Shown: positions 54,576-64,000 of the stretch, piece by piece
Position numbering within the stretch: position 1 is the first letter of the stretch
Layout: every line of letters begins with the position of its first letter
DNA from: Sphingomonas sp. BT-65
GTDB lineage: Bacteria; Pseudomonadota; Alphaproteobacteria; Sphingomonadales; Sphingomonadaceae
DNA: 64,000 nt
Assembly (NCBI RefSeq): GCF_026107375.2
Contig: NZ_JAPCIA010000001.1
Span: 2,790,001-2,854,000 of the forward strand
Reading direction: 5' to 3'
Position numbers and translations under genes: made by a program
The notes under the pieces: generated by a model
Databases searched by the model: none
The model's input: only the letters and a program-made list of their open reading frames with translations
Told to the model about the DNA's origin: nothing

Positions 54576-55623
54576 GGGGATCACGCGCCGTACCGCGCTT
54601 GCCGGACTGTGCGCGAGCGCGGTCGCGGGTCCTGTCCTGGCACGTGAGCGGGAAGTAGACCTCGCGCCGTTCCGCACGCCCCACAAGCTCGGCCGGCTGA
54701 TCGTGACCAGGTCCGACGATCCGGCGGCGTTCGACAGCAAGTTCGTCGACGCGCCGCTCGTCGTCCGCGGGCCTGATCGCTTCTACATGACCTTCTACGG
54801 GTTCGACGGCACCGGCTATCAGACCGGCATTGCCGAGAGCGAAGACCTCGTCACCTGGAAGAAGCGCGGGATCGCGCTCGCCCGCGACCCGAGCTCGCCG
54901 ATCACGCGCTACAACATCGCCATGTCCTCGATCCTGCGCGAGCCGGGGCTGCGCTCGGCCGGGCGGCCGCTCAAGGTGAAGGGGCGCTATCTCGCGAGCT
55001 GGAACGCCTATCCCAGCCCGGGCATGGAGGAAGGGCCCGCGGTGATCGGGCTCGCCTGGAGCGACGACCTGATCCGCTGGGAGCGCGACGACACGCCGAT
55101 CCTGCGGCCCGAGGACGGCGTCGAATGGGAGCGCGGCGGGCTCTACAAATCCTGCCTGACGCGCGACGGCGACACCTTCTATCTCTACTACAACGCCAAG
55201 AACCGCGACGTGCCGTGGCTCGAACAGATCGGCGTCGCCACCTCGCGCGACCTCAAGACCTGGACGCGCCATTCGGGCAATCCGATCGTCAAGGTCGGCG
55301 CGCCCGGATCGAACGACGCGCGCTTCGCCGCCAACCCCTGGGTACTGCGCCACAAGGGGCTGTGGGCGATGTATTATTATGGCTACACCTCGCGCCGCGG
55401 CGCGCGCGACCTGCTCGCGATCGGACGCAACCCGTTCCACTTCGAGAAAGTGGCCGAGCCAATGATCGACCGCGGCGCGCCGGGCAGCGTCGACGAAACC
55501 CACGCGCACAAGCCCTCGGTGATCTGGCACGACGGCGCGCTCTACCACTTCTACTGCGCGGTCGCGGGTACCTGGCCCGACGAGGTGCGCGGCATTTCGG
55601 TCGCGCGCTCGATCCCCTGGTAG
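54574..55623 (+). CDS. Beta-propeller glycosidase (GH43/GH32-like fold), copy 2
   Basis: A 349-residue paralogue of the enzyme at 40451; about half of the positions agree by eye. TRRTALAGLCASAVAGPVLA is an export leader. Blade motifs repeat as FVDAPLVVRGPDRFYMTFYG with FDGTGYQTGIAESEDLVTW, VIGLAWSDDLIRW, DGDTFYLYYNAK, VATSRDLKTW and VIWHDGALYHFYCAV. Asp and Glu of VDAPL and EWERGGLYK match the candidate catalytic residues of copy 1. The TTG at 54574 is used because the longer GTG frame (54514) overlaps the receptor and runs through the terminator; either is possible. Convergent with GH106 at a 4-base distance. Confidence 0.72.
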   Translation: MGITRRTALAGLCASAVAGPVLAREREVDLAPFRTPHKLGRLIVTRSDDPAAFDSKFVDAPLVVRGPDRFYMTFYGFDGTGYQTGIAESEDLVTWKKRGIALARDPSSPITRYNIAMSSILREPGLRSAGRPLKVKGRYLASWNAYPSPGMEEGPAVIGLAWSDDLIRWERDDTPILRPEDGVEWERGGLYKSCLTRDGDTFYLYYNAKNRDVPWLEQIGVATSRDLKTWTRHSGNPIVKVGAPGSNDARFAANPWVLRHKGLWAMYYYGYTSRRGARDLLAIGRNPFHFEKVAEPMIDRGAPGSVDETHAHKPSVIWHDGALYHFYCAVAGTWPDEVRGISVARSIPW

Positions 55624-55627
55624 GGGC

Positions 55628-58600
55628 TTACTCGACCTTCACGCGATCGGCGAACACCACGCGCACCGGACCGAGCAGCCCGGAATCGAGCAAAGGCTCG
55701 TGCGCCTCATAGAAGGTCCAGGGCGTGAAGGTGACGCGTCCGCCCGCGGGCTTGGCCTGGCCCGCCTTGTACCAGTCGGGCAGCGCGATGATCTTGCGCG
55801 CCATCACGTCCTGCTTGGTGCCGTCGGCGAAGAAGCGCTGGCCGATCGCCCAGTCGCCGTCGACGAACTCGCCCTCCTCGGGCAGCGCGGCGTCCGCGAT
55901 CATGCGGTTGGCCCAGAGATTGGTGACCGCGAGCGAGACTTGGTTGGCGCCCGGGCGCACGGCATCAGTGATGTCGACGCGATAGGGCTCCTTCCACGTC
56001 ACACCGAGGTCCTTGCCGTTGACCGTGACGCCGGCGAGCACCTCGACCCGGCCGAGGTCGAGCCAGACGCGGCGGCCCTTCTTGAGCGCGTGCTCCGGCA
56101 CGTCGATCGTGCGCGTATAGGTGGCGGTGCCTGAGAAATGGCGCACGCCAGGGTCGGCATGGCGGCTGAGCGAGTAGAGGCTGGGCAGGGTGATCCGCGC
56201 AGGCGCGCTGCGGCCGGGCTGGAGCGCGACCTCCCACGGCCCATGGACCGCGATCGGCGCGGGCACCTCCGCCTCGAACTTGCCACCGTCGCTGAGCGTA
56301 TAGCTGCCGCTCTCCCACGCCAGCGCCTCGAGATCGCCATAGCGGTCGCGGGTGATCTCGGCCGGTGCGGCGGAGAGGACCGGGGCGGGCGGACCGGCGG
56401 CGGCTTCCGCGGCGATCTCCTCGGCCGTCCGCACGCGCGCTTCGGTGCGTGCGGGGGTGAAATTGCCCTCGAAGGAATAGGTGACGCCGACCGGCGCGGG
56501 GGCGTCGCTGCCGCCGGCAAAGACGGTGCGGCCGCTCTTGCGCCCGGTGCGGGCGAGCTTGCCGTTGAGGTAGAGGCGCGGCGTGCCCTTGTCATAGACC
56601 AAAGCGACATGCGTCCAGCCGGCGACCGGGGTGTGGCTGACCAGCACCGCGGGCACGCTGTCGGATGCGACTCGCTCGATCACGAAGGCGCCGTTGCGGC
56701 CCAGCGCGAGCCCGGCAATGGCGGTTTTTGGCGCGGTCTTCGGCCCGTAGATGTCGCGGCCCGCGCGGGCGGGGATAAGGTATTGCTTGCCGGTCTCGTT
56801 GATGCGGCCCTCAACGCTTTCGTCGGGCATCAGGCGCAGGTCGATGTCGGGCTTGGCCCAGAGCGAGATGGTGAAGCTGTTCGAGGGCGCGGGCGTCGCG
56901 GCGGGTTTCGCCGTGGTATCCACGAAGCGCTGGCCGTCCTTCGCCACCCAGTCGATCCGCTTCGCCCCGCCGGCGAAGTCGAGCGTCACGAAGGTCGAGC
57001 CGGCGGGGGAGAGGTCGAAGGTCACTTCGGTGAAGTCGCGCTCGGTGCGGAACAGCGCCGGTCGGGTGATGCCGCCGGTCTCGGCATCCCATAAAGACGG
57101 CGCCGCGCTGCCGACGCGGAAGGTGCAGGTGACGCGCTCCGCCCGGCGCTGGCGGTTGGCGACGAAGTAGATGTGGTTGGCGTCGGTCTTGCGGTGCAGC
57201 CACACGACCTGCCCGTCGGGGCTCGCGGTGCGGCAATCGGCGTCGGGCGCGACCTTGAGCGCGGCGAGTGCGTCACCGACCGATCCGCCGGGGAATACCC
57301 GGCCCTTGCCGACCTTGCGTGCCGCGGCGCCATTGCCCCACACGGCGTCGACCGCGCTGCGGAAGGCGGCGTCGCCCTCGGCCTTGCCCGCCATCGTCAT
57401 CGGGTGGACCGGCCTGGGCCCGAGCACCGCCATGCCGGCCTCGACCAGCTCGCGGATCTTCGCGGCGAGCCGCGGCGTCATCGTCGTGATGTCCTGCGGG
57501 ATAACGAGCAGGCGATAGGTTGCGCCGTTGGCGAGCACGACTTGCCCGTCCTTCACCCTGGCCCGGGTCAGCAGCACCTCGGCATTGACGAGGTCATATT
57601 GATGGCCCGCGGGGACCTGCGGGTCGAAATGCACGCCGATCCTGGGGTTGGTGTCGGGCGACACTTGCGGGCGGACATATTCGGCCTGGTTGGGGCTGTC
57701 CTCGCCGACGAAGTAGAGCACGTCGGCGACATAGGTGCCTTGGCGCAGCATGTACTGGCTCCGCGCGAGATACTCCATCCACGGCTTTGCCTGGCGCACC
57801 CAGGTGTTCGACGCTTCGAGGTTGATGCCCCATGGCCCCATCGCCATGCCAGGCAGCGCCTTGGGATTGGCCTGGTGCGCCCAGCGGTGGAAGAAGATCT
57901 GGTTGAAGCCCTGCGCAAACATCTGGTCGCCCAGCGTCTTCATCGAATAGGGATAGTCCTGCCAGCGGCTGGTCTCGGCCTCGCCGGTGAAGGCCTCGGC
58001 GGCGATCACGTTCTTGCCGTAGACGTGCCCGGCTGAGGCGACCATCTTGACCGTGCGGTTGTCGGTCCAGGGGGTGCGCGACCAGAATTCAGTCATCGGC
58101 ACCTGCGCGCGGCCCGACACCTGCAGCGCGTCGAACGGGCCGGGGCCATAGCCCTCGATATGGAATTTGAGGCCCGCATGGTTCACGCGGTCCTGCATCC
58201 GGCCATAATAATTGTCGGCCATCAGGTCGGCGAGGGTGCGGCGGAAATCGAACAGGAAGCGGTTGGAGACGTCGAGGTCGCCGACGATGCGGCCGGTCAG
58301 GGCGGGGAGGTATTGCGTGATCGCATAGCCGTTGCGCTTCTGGAAATCGGCGGGGAGCGCAGGTGTCCAGTTCTGCATCCCGGCTTCGAAGCTGTCGATC
58401 TCGATCATGTCGAACGCCTTGCCCGCTAGGGGGCCTGCCGCCTTCACCACCTTGGCGAGCGTGCTGTCAAACTGGTGGTCGACCGCCGCGGCGCTGAGCT
58501 TGTCGATCTCGAGCCCGCGGCCCGAATCCGACGCGGCGACGTTGAGCTTGCCGGTGGGTGTGTGGCCGAAGCGCAGCACGGTCCATTCGCCCTCGGGCGG

Positions 58601-59677
58601 GGTCCAGTTGAGCGTGCCGGCGGCGTCGAGGTTGGCGGTGATGTCGATCACCTGGGCGGGGTCGATCGCATATTGCGCCTTGAGGTCGGCGGGCTGCTTC
58701 TCGGTCGGCCCGGCCATGACGAAATCATGCTCGGCCTTGAGGTCCCAATTGTCGATCCGCGGCGTCGCGTAGAGCAACGCCTCGGCGAGCTTGACCCTGG
58801 CCGAGGGGGTGATGCGGAAATAGATCGCCTCGACATTGGGGAAATTGAGCGTGCCGGGGGATTCGATGCCGCGCTCCGCGCCGACATTGACCTTGCCGAT
58901 GCGCGACCAGGTGACGCCGTCGACCGAGGCCTCGACCGTCGCCGAGAAAGCGGGCGCTTCCTTGTCCGCGTAGAGCGTGATCGCCTGGGCTGCGAACGGC
59001 GCGTTCATCGTCACGATGAGCGGCGCGGTGGGCGAGATCTCCGCTGCGCTATGGAGGTCGCGATCGGTCAGCGTTGCGGGATCAATGGTGGCGCCTGCAT
59101 CCATCGCGACGACCGCCGCGCGATACTGGCTCTCGTCGCCGGGCGAGGCGGGGAAGGCGATCACCGCGGCATCGCGATAATAGCCTTCCTTGGTATAGGG
59201 CTGCGGCAGCTGCACGCTGACCGGCTGGCCGCCGGTGACGCGCGTCTCGGTCCACACGATCTGCTGCATCGCCTGCTCGGGCTTGATCCACGGCCCGCCC
59301 GAGGACGACCAGCCCGGCGCATTGTGCAGCCCGACCTTGAGCCCCAGCTCGTCGGCCTTGCCCATCATATGGGTCATCAGGTCGAGCCATTGCGGGCTCA
59401 AATAATCGACCGGGCCCTTGGGCACGTCGCTGCTGCCGTCGAACATCAGCACGCCGCCCAGGCCGATGTCGCGCATCGCCTGGAGATCGGCGTCGATCCC
59501 CTCCCTGGTGACGTTGCCGTTCATCCAGAAATAGAGCGTGTGCGGCCGCGCCTCGGCCGGCGGGTTGCGGAACTTGTCGGGGTCGGGTGCGGGTTGGGCG
59601 ACACGCTCCTGCGCTGCGCTCGTCGTCGCCAGCGCCGCCAGTGCCGTTCCCAACGCCCAGTACGCAACCCGTGACAT
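55628..59677 (-). CDS. GH106 alpha-L-rhamnosidase with LamG-like insert
   Basis: A 1349-residue exported protein (signal peptide ending TSAAQ, about residue 22). The GH106 region begins [20 protein letters not shown], then [20 protein letters not shown] and [20 protein letters not shown], and contains [20 protein letters not shown] and [20 protein letters not shown] with likely catalytic Glu residues. About residues 915-1075 form a LamG/concanavalin-like domain ([37 protein letters not shown]). The C-terminus is a GH2-type sugar-binding beta-sandwich ([20 protein letters not shown]). Characterised GH106 enzymes remove rhamnose from rhamnogalacturonans. Last gene of the GH127-oiaX-oiaK-GH106 unit. 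Confidence 0.88.
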   Translation of the reverse strand: MSRVAYWALGTALAALATTSAAQERVAQPAPDPDKFRNPPAEARPHTLYFWMNGNVTREGIDADLQAMRDIGLGGVLMFDGSSDVPKGPVDYLSPQWLDLMTHMMGKADELGLKVGLHNAPGWSSSGGPWIKPEQAMQQIVWTETRVTGGQPVSVQLPQPYTKEGYYRDAAVIAFPASPGDESQYRAAVVAMDAGATIDPATLTDRDLHSAAEISPTAPLIVTMNAPFAAQAITLYADKEAPAFSATVEASVDGVTWSRIGKVNVGAERGIESPGTLNFPNVEAIYFRITPSARVKLAEALLYATPRIDNWDLKAEHDFVMAGPTEKQPADLKAQYAIDPAQVIDITANLDAAGTLNWTPPEGEWTVLRFGHTPTGKLNVAASDSGRGLEIDKLSAAAVDHQFDSTLAKVVKAAGPLAGKAFDMIEIDSFEAGMQNWTPALPADFQKRNGYAITQYLPALTGRIVGDLDVSNRFLFDFRRTLADLMADNYYGRMQDRVNHAGLKFHIEGYGPGPFDALQVSGRAQVPMTEFWSRTPWTDNRTVKMVASAGHVYGKNVIAAEAFTGEAETSRWQDYPYSMKTLGDQMFAQGFNQIFFHRWAHQANPKALPGMAMGPWGINLEASNTWVRQAKPWMEYLARSQYMLRQGTYVADVLYFVGEDSPNQAEYVRPQVSPDTNPRIGVHFDPQVPAGHQYDLVNAEVLLTRARVKDGQVVLANGATYRLLVIPQDITTMTPRLAAKIRELVEAGMAVLGPRPVHPMTMAGKAEGDAAFRSAVDAVWGNGAAARKVGKGRVFPGGSVGDALAALKVAPDADCRTASPDGQVVWLHRKTDANHIYFVANRQRRAERVTCTFRVGSAAPSLWDAETGGITRPALFRTERDFTEVTFDLSPAGSTFVTLDFAGGAKRIDWVAKDGQRFVDTTAKPAATPAPSNSFTISLWAKPDIDLRLMPDESVEGRINETGKQYLIPARAGRDIYGPKTAPKTAIAGLALGRNGAFVIERVASDSVPAVLVSHTPVAGWTHVALVYDKGTPRLYLNGKLARTGRKSGRTVFAGGSDAPAPVGVTYSFEGNFTPARTEARVRTAEEIAAEAAAGPPAPVLSAAPAEITRDRYGDLEALAWESGSYTLSDGGKFEAEVPAPIAVHGPWEVALQPGRSAPARITLPSLYSLSRHADPGVRHFSGTATYTRTIDVPEHALKKGRRVWLDLGRVEVLAGVTVNGKDLGVTWKEPYRVDITDAVRPGANQVSLAVTNLWANRMIADAALPEEGEFVDGDWAIGQRFFADGTKQDVMARKIIALPDWYKAGQAKPAGGRVTFTPWTFYEAHEPLLDSGLLGPVRVVFADRVKVE

Positions 59678-59712
59678 TCCGCTCTCCTGCTTGCGGCTTC
59701 TTCGGCCTTGCC

Positions 59713-60990
59713 TTAGCCGCCCCGGCGGACGGTTTCGAAGAAATCCTCGCCGCCCATCTGGCCGCCCTTGAGCACCAGTTCGAGCCCGTCAACCGCAGGA
59801 TCGGCGGCATGGGCGCGGACGAGGGGCGCGCCGCGTTCGATCGGCGCCGCCCAGGTCAGCGCGTCGATGCCGAGCTGGGCGACGCCGTGGCTGGAGGTGT
59901 CGCCGCCCGCGAACAGCACGCGGGTGAGGCGTGCGCGGCGGACCACGTCGCGGGTGACGCGGCCGAGCGCCTGGCCGAGCCTCTCGCCGGCCGCGGGGGC
60001 GTGGGCGTCGAGCGGGCCTTCAGCGGAGGCGATGAGCGCGCGGTTGCCTTGGGCGAGCGCGTCGAGCGCAGCGTCGGCAAGGCGTGCTTCCTCGGCGGAG
60101 GATCCTTGCAGCAGCGCCGGCACATCGGCACGCGCGGCGGCAAAGCCGTCGGCGGCGCTGCGTGCGATCTGGCGCGCGGTGACCGGCGAGCAGCTGCCGC
60201 TGACGACGAGCAGGCGATCGGCTTCGGCGGCGCGGGTGACAGCGGGCTTGCCGTCGATGAGGCCCTCCGCCTGCCATGCCAGCACCAGCGCGCGGGTGAC
60301 GCCCGAGCTGCCCGCGGCGAAGCGGATGCCGCGCGAATGCAGGATCGCGCCGGTCGCGGTGAGATCGGCGAAGGTGGTGCCGTCGAACAGCACGGCGTCG
60401 GCGTCGCGCACCGCGTCGAACGCGGCTTCGGCGTCGCCCGACTGGAGGCGGTCGAGCGGGACATGGCCGATCGTCGCATTGGTCTGCGCGGCGAGATGCC
60501 GGATCAGGTCCGCCTCGTGCATCGGCGTGACCGGATGGCGCGACATGGTCGGGTGGCGGTCGATGCGATGGACCACGTCACCCGCCACCGCGAACAGATT
60601 GGCAAAGGCGACGTAACGGCCCAGATGCGGCGCCGCGACCACGATCGCCCCCGGCCCGCCGAACGCCGCCACGCCGATGTCGAGCGCACGGCCGATCGAG
60701 CCGGTCTGTGGCGCGCTGTCGAAGGTCGAGCAGGTCTTGTAGTGGATGATCGCCGCGTCGCTCAGCGCGGCGAACATCGCGGGCAGCTCGGCGTCCATCC
60801 ATTCGGGCGGCCGGCTGCGCGCGTCGCTGGCGATGCCGATCGCGCGTGCCCGAGGGAAGCGGGCACGCAGCGCCGCATCGGGCGTGCGCAGGAACAGCAC
60901 CGCCGGCACGCCGCCCTCGGCGAGCTGCTCGAGCACGTCGGTCGAGCCGGTGAAGTCGTCACCGATGAAGGCGTAGAGTGGTGCGGCCAT
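59713..60990 (-). CDS. oiaK: DUF1537 four-carbon acid sugar kinase family, candidate 3-oxo-isoapionate kinase
   Basis: A 425-residue kinase of the DUF1537 family. The N-terminal acid-binding domain has [20 protein letters not shown] and [20 protein letters not shown], and the C-terminal nucleotide-binding domain has [38 protein letters not shown] and [14 protein letters not shown]. Known members phosphorylate threonate, erythronate and 3-oxo-isoapionate. Placement one base after a RuBisCO-like gene matches the D-apionate pathway pairing OiaK-OiaX, so 3-oxo-isoapionate is the favoured substrate. The distant apiose operon supports this. Confidence 0.75.
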   Translation of the reverse strand: MAAPLYAFIGDDFTGSTDVLEQLAEGGVPAVLFLRTPDAALRARFPRARAIGIASDARSRPPEWMDAELPAMFAALSDAAIIHYKTCSTFDSAPQTGSIGRALDIGVAAFGGPGAIVVAAPHLGRYVAFANLFAVAGDVVHRIDRHPTMSRHPVTPMHEADLIRHLAAQTNATIGHVPLDRLQSGDAEAAFDAVRDADAVLFDGTTFADLTATGAILHSRGIRFAAGSSGVTRALVLAWQAEGLIDGKPAVTRAAEADRLLVVSGSCSPVTARQIARSAADGFAAARADVPALLQGSSAEEARLADAALDALAQGNRALIASAEGPLDAHAPAAGERLGQALGRVTRDVVRRARLTRVLFAGGDTSSHGVAQLGIDALTWAAPIERGAPLVRAHAADPAVDGLELVLKGGQMGGEDFFETVRRGG

Positions 60991-60991
60991 G

Positions 60992-62260
60992 TCAGCCGCC
61001 GAACGCGCCGAGCGCCGCCTTCAGCTCCGGCGCGTCGTTTGCGGCCTGCTCGACGGGAACGCCCGCGACCGCGGCTTCCCAGGCCTGCTGCAATGCGCGC
61101 ACGCCCGCGGCGGGGCCGCCCGGATGCGCCATGATCCCGCCGCCCGCGGCGAACATGCAGTCGACGCTGCCGAGCGCGGCATAGGTCGGCGCGGCCTGCC
61201 GGGCCGACTGGCCCGAGGAGAAGACCGGCATGATCTCGCAGCCCTTGTGCGGCGCCGGGAACATCGGCGTCAGGCATTCGCGGGCCGAGGCGATCACGCT
61301 CTCGTTGCTCTCGCAGAACTTGTTGTCGATGCCGTTGACGTGCGTGTGGTCGATCCCGGCGAGCCGCCACAGCTTCTGGAAGGCGATGTAGCTCATGCCG
61401 ATCGCGGGCGAGCGGCCGAGCATGCCCCAGCCGTTGCGGTGGCCGTGGATCGGCAGCTGCGAATGGGCGCGAAGCACCTTCATCGCGGGCAGGCCGATCG
61501 AGTTCATGCTGGCCATGATGCAGGTGCCGCCCGCGGCCACGACGTGATCGTGGCGGGCGAGCATCTCGTCGATCTCGCCGGTCAGGTTGGCGGCGAACAT
61601 CACCTTCTTGCCGGTCTTGTCGGCATGTTCGTTGATCACGCGCATCACCGCGCTGATCCGCGCGTCGAACGGGCAGTGCGGGCCGTCGGCCTGCAATTCG
61701 TCGTCCTTAATGAAGTCGATCCCTGCCTCGACCAGCGTGCGGACCTGTGCGGCGGTGGCTTCGGGCGACATGCCGACGCTCGGCTTGATGATCGTGCCAA
61801 TGATCGGGCGGTCATAGACTCCCGCCAACTCGCGCGTGCCCGGCACGCCGAATTGCGGCCCCTGATAGCGCTCGAGGAACGCCGGCGGCAGCGTCACGTC
61901 GACCAGCCGCAGGCCGGAGAAGGCCTTGAGCTCGGAGAGGTTGCCGTTGATCGTCGCGAGCAGATTGGGAAGCGACGGCCCCATGTTCGATACCGGCCAT
62001 GACAGCACGACCCGCGCCCGGCGCCGCTTGCCGTCCCAATCCTTCGGCTTCCCCGAACCCGGGAGCGAGGGTTCCGCGACCTCGCCCAGCTCGACCAGTT
62101 CCTCGACCCGCGCGGCATGCGCCTCGCGCAGCGCGTCGGTTTCGCCCGGCACGCGCACGAAGGTTCCGGTCGACTGCTCGCCGGCCATCGTCTCCGCGGC
62201 CTGCTGCAACGGGAAGGCGGTTTCGATCTCGTAGGTGGCGGTGACGCGCGGGTCGGTCAT
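60992..62260 (-). CDS. oiaX: RuBisCO-like protein, candidate 3-oxo-isoapionate-4-phosphate transcarboxylase/hydrolase
   Basis: A 422-residue type-IV RuBisCO large-subunit homologue. The barrel keeps GTIIKPSVGM (Lys159) and DFIKDDELQ (Lys185 for carbamylation, Asp187 and Glu188 for magnesium), then IHGHRNGWGMLGRSP and a GGGIMAHPGGPAAG phosphate loop. Form I enzymes have small-subunit partners; none is here. Beside a DUF1537 kinase it fits OiaX, which handles 3-oxo-isoapionate 4-phosphate and yields 3-phosphoglycerate and glycolate. A thiomethylribulose enolase role is unlikely, as no methionine-salvage gene is near. Glycolate could be used by GlcDEF. Confidence 0.78.
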   Translation of the reverse strand: MTDPRVTATYEIETAFPLQQAAETMAGEQSTGTFVRVPGETDALREAHAARVEELVELGEVAEPSLPGSGKPKDWDGKRRRARVVLSWPVSNMGPSLPNLLATINGNLSELKAFSGLRLVDVTLPPAFLERYQGPQFGVPGTRELAGVYDRPIIGTIIKPSVGMSPEATAAQVRTLVEAGIDFIKDDELQADGPHCPFDARISAVMRVINEHADKTGKKVMFAANLTGEIDEMLARHDHVVAAGGTCIMASMNSIGLPAMKVLRAHSQLPIHGHRNGWGMLGRSPAIGMSYIAFQKLWRLAGIDHTHVNGIDNKFCESNESVIASARECLTPMFPAPHKGCEIMPVFSSGQSARQAAPTYAALGSVDCMFAAGGGIMAHPGGPAAGVRALQQAWEAAVAGVPVEQAANDAPELKAALGAFGG

Positions 62261-62303
62261 TTCAAATCATGCTTTCAGTCTGTCATTCGCTCTTCAGCGT
62301 AGG

Positions 62304-62392
62304 TCACCCTCACCCTTCCGGCGCCCCCTTCCCTCTCCCAACGGGAGAGGGAAGGGGCCCGCCGCCGCAGGCGGCGGGAAGGGTGAGGGTGA
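62304..62392. repeat. Nested palindromic intergenic element
   Basis: Outer 16-base inverted repeats (62304-62319 and 62377-62392) enclose two further hairpins: a perfect 15-base-pair stem (62325-62339 with 62343-62357, loop AAC) and a 9-base-pair stem (62358-62366 with 62370-62378). It lies between the GH127 stop and the oiaX start. It is of the C/G-rich type found between sphingomonad genes and could attenuate or stabilise the polycistronic message. Confidence 0.75.
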
Positions 62393-62417
62393 GGTTATGC
62401 TGCACGGGCGTCGCGCA

Positions 62418-64000
62418 TCACGCCGTCTTGAAGTAGGTCGTCGTGCGCTCGGTATCGACCGCGTAATAGGGGATGAACACGAGGTTCCGTTGGCCGACCT
62501 TCGCCCGATAGGATTCGGGGTGGCCTGGCATCGGCTCGAGCGCGCCCGGGAGCGCGATCGTCTCGTTCTCGATCCCCTCCCACGGGTTGAGGCCGACATA
62601 CATGATCGCGCCGCGCATCACCGCCTGGAGGTTGGGGTTCTCCGGATCGATCGCGAGGGTGCGCAGCGGCTGCGGGATGGTCAGCTCGACCGCGTCGCCG
62701 GCCTTCCAGGTCCGCGTGATCGTCGCGAGCTGGCCCGGCGTCGCCGCCTGCGCCTTGCCGTTGACCAGCAGCTTGGCGCCCTTGGTCCAGTGCGGGATGC
62801 GCAGCTTCATGGCGAAGCGGCCGTTGCCGGCCTTGCGCACGCGCAGCTTCACGGTGTCGGCGACCGGATAGTCGGTCTCCTGCACCACCTCGACCGCGCC
62901 GCCGGGGCGGTCCCAGGTCACTTCGGACGGGGTGTAGAGGTTGACCAGCAGATTGTCGTTGTCGTGGAAATAGGCGTTGAGCACATAGTCGGCGACGCCC
63001 TGCACCAGCGTGCCCGAACAGCACGGCCATTTCTGGTGGTAATAGCGCTTCTGCCCCTGCGCGCCGTAGTCGGAATAATAGGGGTAGCCGCCGTCGCTGT
63101 CGGGCAGGCGCGTCGCGAGCATCGTGTTGTAAAGCGAGCGCTCGAGCCCGTCGCCATATTGCGCCTCGCCGGTGAAGCGGATCAGGTAGCGCGCGAGCTT
63201 CAAATCCGCGAAGGCGCCGCACGGCGTCTCGTAATGCGCCTTGGAGCCTTTGAGGCTCTTGGCGAGGTTGCCCTGGCCGAGCACCACGAACTGCTCCTCC
63301 GGACCCCAGCCGCCCGAGGCGAAGCGCTGCGGCTCCATGAACTTCCACGCGTTGATCAGCGCGGTGCGGTATTTCTCGTCGCCGAGATGCAGATAGGCCT
63401 GCGCGCCCGATGCGTTGCCGATGGTGTGGCTATAGGCGTGCTTGGTCGGCAGCACGTCCTGGCCCGCGGCGAGCGGGTCGAACCACTCCTTGTTGAGGAG
63501 GTAGTGGACCGCCATGTCGTGATACTTGCGGTCGCCGGTGATCTCGGCGACGTGGAACAGGTTCTCCGAGATGACGTAGGTTTCGTCATAGGGCGGCTCG
63601 GTCTTGCCGACGCGGTCGCGCGAGACCGGCGAGATATAGGGACGGCACTTCTCGATGATGATCGGCAGCAGCGTCCTGGCCTGCTCCGCTCCGCTCAGGC
63701 GATAGGCGTCGACCAGCCCGACGACGTACTTGTCCATGACATAGGCTGCCCACTGCGCCTGCGCGCGCGGGCCGGCATAAGGGTTGGTCGCCGCGACCAT
63801 CGCCTTGCCCCATTCGCTGACCAGCAGGCGAACCTTCTCGTGCGCGGCCTGGTCGCCAGTTGCGGCGCCATAGCGGGCGAGGCCGGAGATATACTGGCCG
63901 AGCGTCAGCCCGGCGACGAAGCCGTCGCGGTCGTACCAGCCGCCCATGTCGGGGCCGGGCGCGGGGAGGCCGGCATTCTGGCGGAAGACCTTGAGGATGC
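62418..64000 (-). CDS. GH127-like beta-L-arabinofuranosidase (DUF1680), N-terminus cut by window edge
   Basis: At least 527 residues; the frame is open through base 64000, so the start and any signal peptide are not visible. The alpha/alpha barrel shows GGWYDRDGFVAGLTLGQYIS, YVISENLFHVAEITGDRKYH and HAYSHTIGNASG. YETPCGAFADLKLARYL and QKWPCCSGT supply the Glu and three Cys that bind zinc in GH127, one of the Cys being the nucleophile. C-terminal beta domains follow. Such enzymes remove beta-L-arabinofuranose; GH146 is a close alternative. It opens the unit with oiaX, oiaK and GH106. Confidence 0.87.
   Translation of the reverse strand, partial: ILKVFRQNAGLPAPGPDMGGWYDRDGFVAGLTLGQYISGLARYGAATGDQAAHEKVRLLVSEWGKAMVAATNPYAGPRAQAQWAAYVMDKYVVGLVDAYRLSGAEQARTLLPIIIEKCRPYISPVSRDRVGKTEPPYDETYVISENLFHVAEITGDRKYHDMAVHYLLNKEWFDPLAAGQDVLPTKHAYSHTIGNASGAQAYLHLGDEKYRTALINAWKFMEPQRFASGGWGPEEQFVVLGQGNLAKSLKGSKAHYETPCGAFADLKLARYLIRFTGEAQYGDGLERSLYNTMLATRLPDSDGGYPYYSDYGAQGQKRYYHQKWPCCSGTLVQGVADYVLNAYFHDNDNLLVNLYTPSEVTWDRPGGAVEVVQETDYPVADTVKLRVRKAGNGRFAMKLRIPHWTKGAKLLVNGKAQAATPGQLATITRTWKAGDAVELTIPQPLRTLAIDPENPNLQAVMRGAIMYVGLNPWEGIENETIALPGALEPMPGHPESYRAKVGQRNLVFIPYYAVDTERTTTYFKTA

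Noticed and set aside
1..64000. tRNA, rRNA, CRISPR arrays, transposases or phage genes
   Set aside because: I saw none; intergenic spaces are short and no direct-repeat array or integrase-like protein is present.

Overview
The window looks like a high-GC alphaproteobacterium of the Sphingomonas group. The reasons are two large TonB-dependent receptors used without SusD partners, an L-rhamnose diketo-hydrolase pathway of the kind described in sphingomonads, FucP-type and hexuronate-type MFS sugar carriers, and C/G-rich palindromic intergenic repeats. Nearly all of it (46 protein genes, no gap over 300 bases, no RNA genes seen) reads as one large carbohydrate-utilisation island for branched, rhamnose-rich pectic material. 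Rhamnogalacturonan II or apiosylated pectin is the best guess.

Layout. (1) 1-6048: an acid-sugar module of SDR, split UxaA-type dehydratase, RraA-like aldolase and hexuronate-type MFS, divergent from a FadR-type GntR regulator and an enolase-superfamily dehydratase; a shared operator-like palindrome lies in front of both transcripts. (2) 6128-12132 (minus): DUF5060/DUF4038 glycosidase-like protein, sugar-porter MFS and TonB receptor 1. (3) 12240-17596: candidate D-apiose pathway, with FGGY kinase and two-subunit transketolase on the minus strand and a DeoR regulator and TIM-barrel isomerase divergent. (4) 17596-24717: pectate lyase, L-lactate dehydrogenase LldD, L-rhamnose 1-dehydrogenase and glycolate oxidase GlcDEF, closely packed. 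(5) 24827-40300: an 11-gene, 15.5-kb unit with mostly overlapping genes. It holds a GH140-like apiosidase, rhamnonate dehydratase, diketo-deoxyrhamnonate hydrolase, SDR, rhamnonolactonase, GH78, an Asp/Glu-racemase relative, an MFS carrier, two GH42 enzymes and an SGNH esterase. (6) 40451-46222 (minus): a beta-propeller glycosidase, an unassigned clan GH-A glycosidase, GH29 fucosidase and a GntR regulator. (7) 46318-51741: FAH-fold AraD1/GguC-like protein, xylonate/arabinonate-type dehydratase, mutarotase and FucP-like carrier. (8) 51885-64000: TonB receptor 2, a second beta-propeller enzyme, a giant GH106, then DUF1537 kinase plus RuBisCO-like protein (candidate OiaK/OiaX of D-apionate catabolism) and a GH127-like enzyme running off the end.

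How it may work together (inference). Exported lyase, esterase and glycosidases trim the glycan and TonB receptors import oligomers. Periplasmic or cytoplasmic enzymes release rhamnose, apiose, fucose, arabinose and galactose. Rhamnose is oxidised to pyruvate and L-lactate, and LldD takes the lactate. Apiose enters either by isomerisation, phosphorylation and transketolase, or through apionate, where OiaX is expected to release glycolate that GlcDEF can oxidise. A shared AT-rich palindrome (CATATTATATG and variants) in front of four operons suggests one regulator coordinates much of the island.
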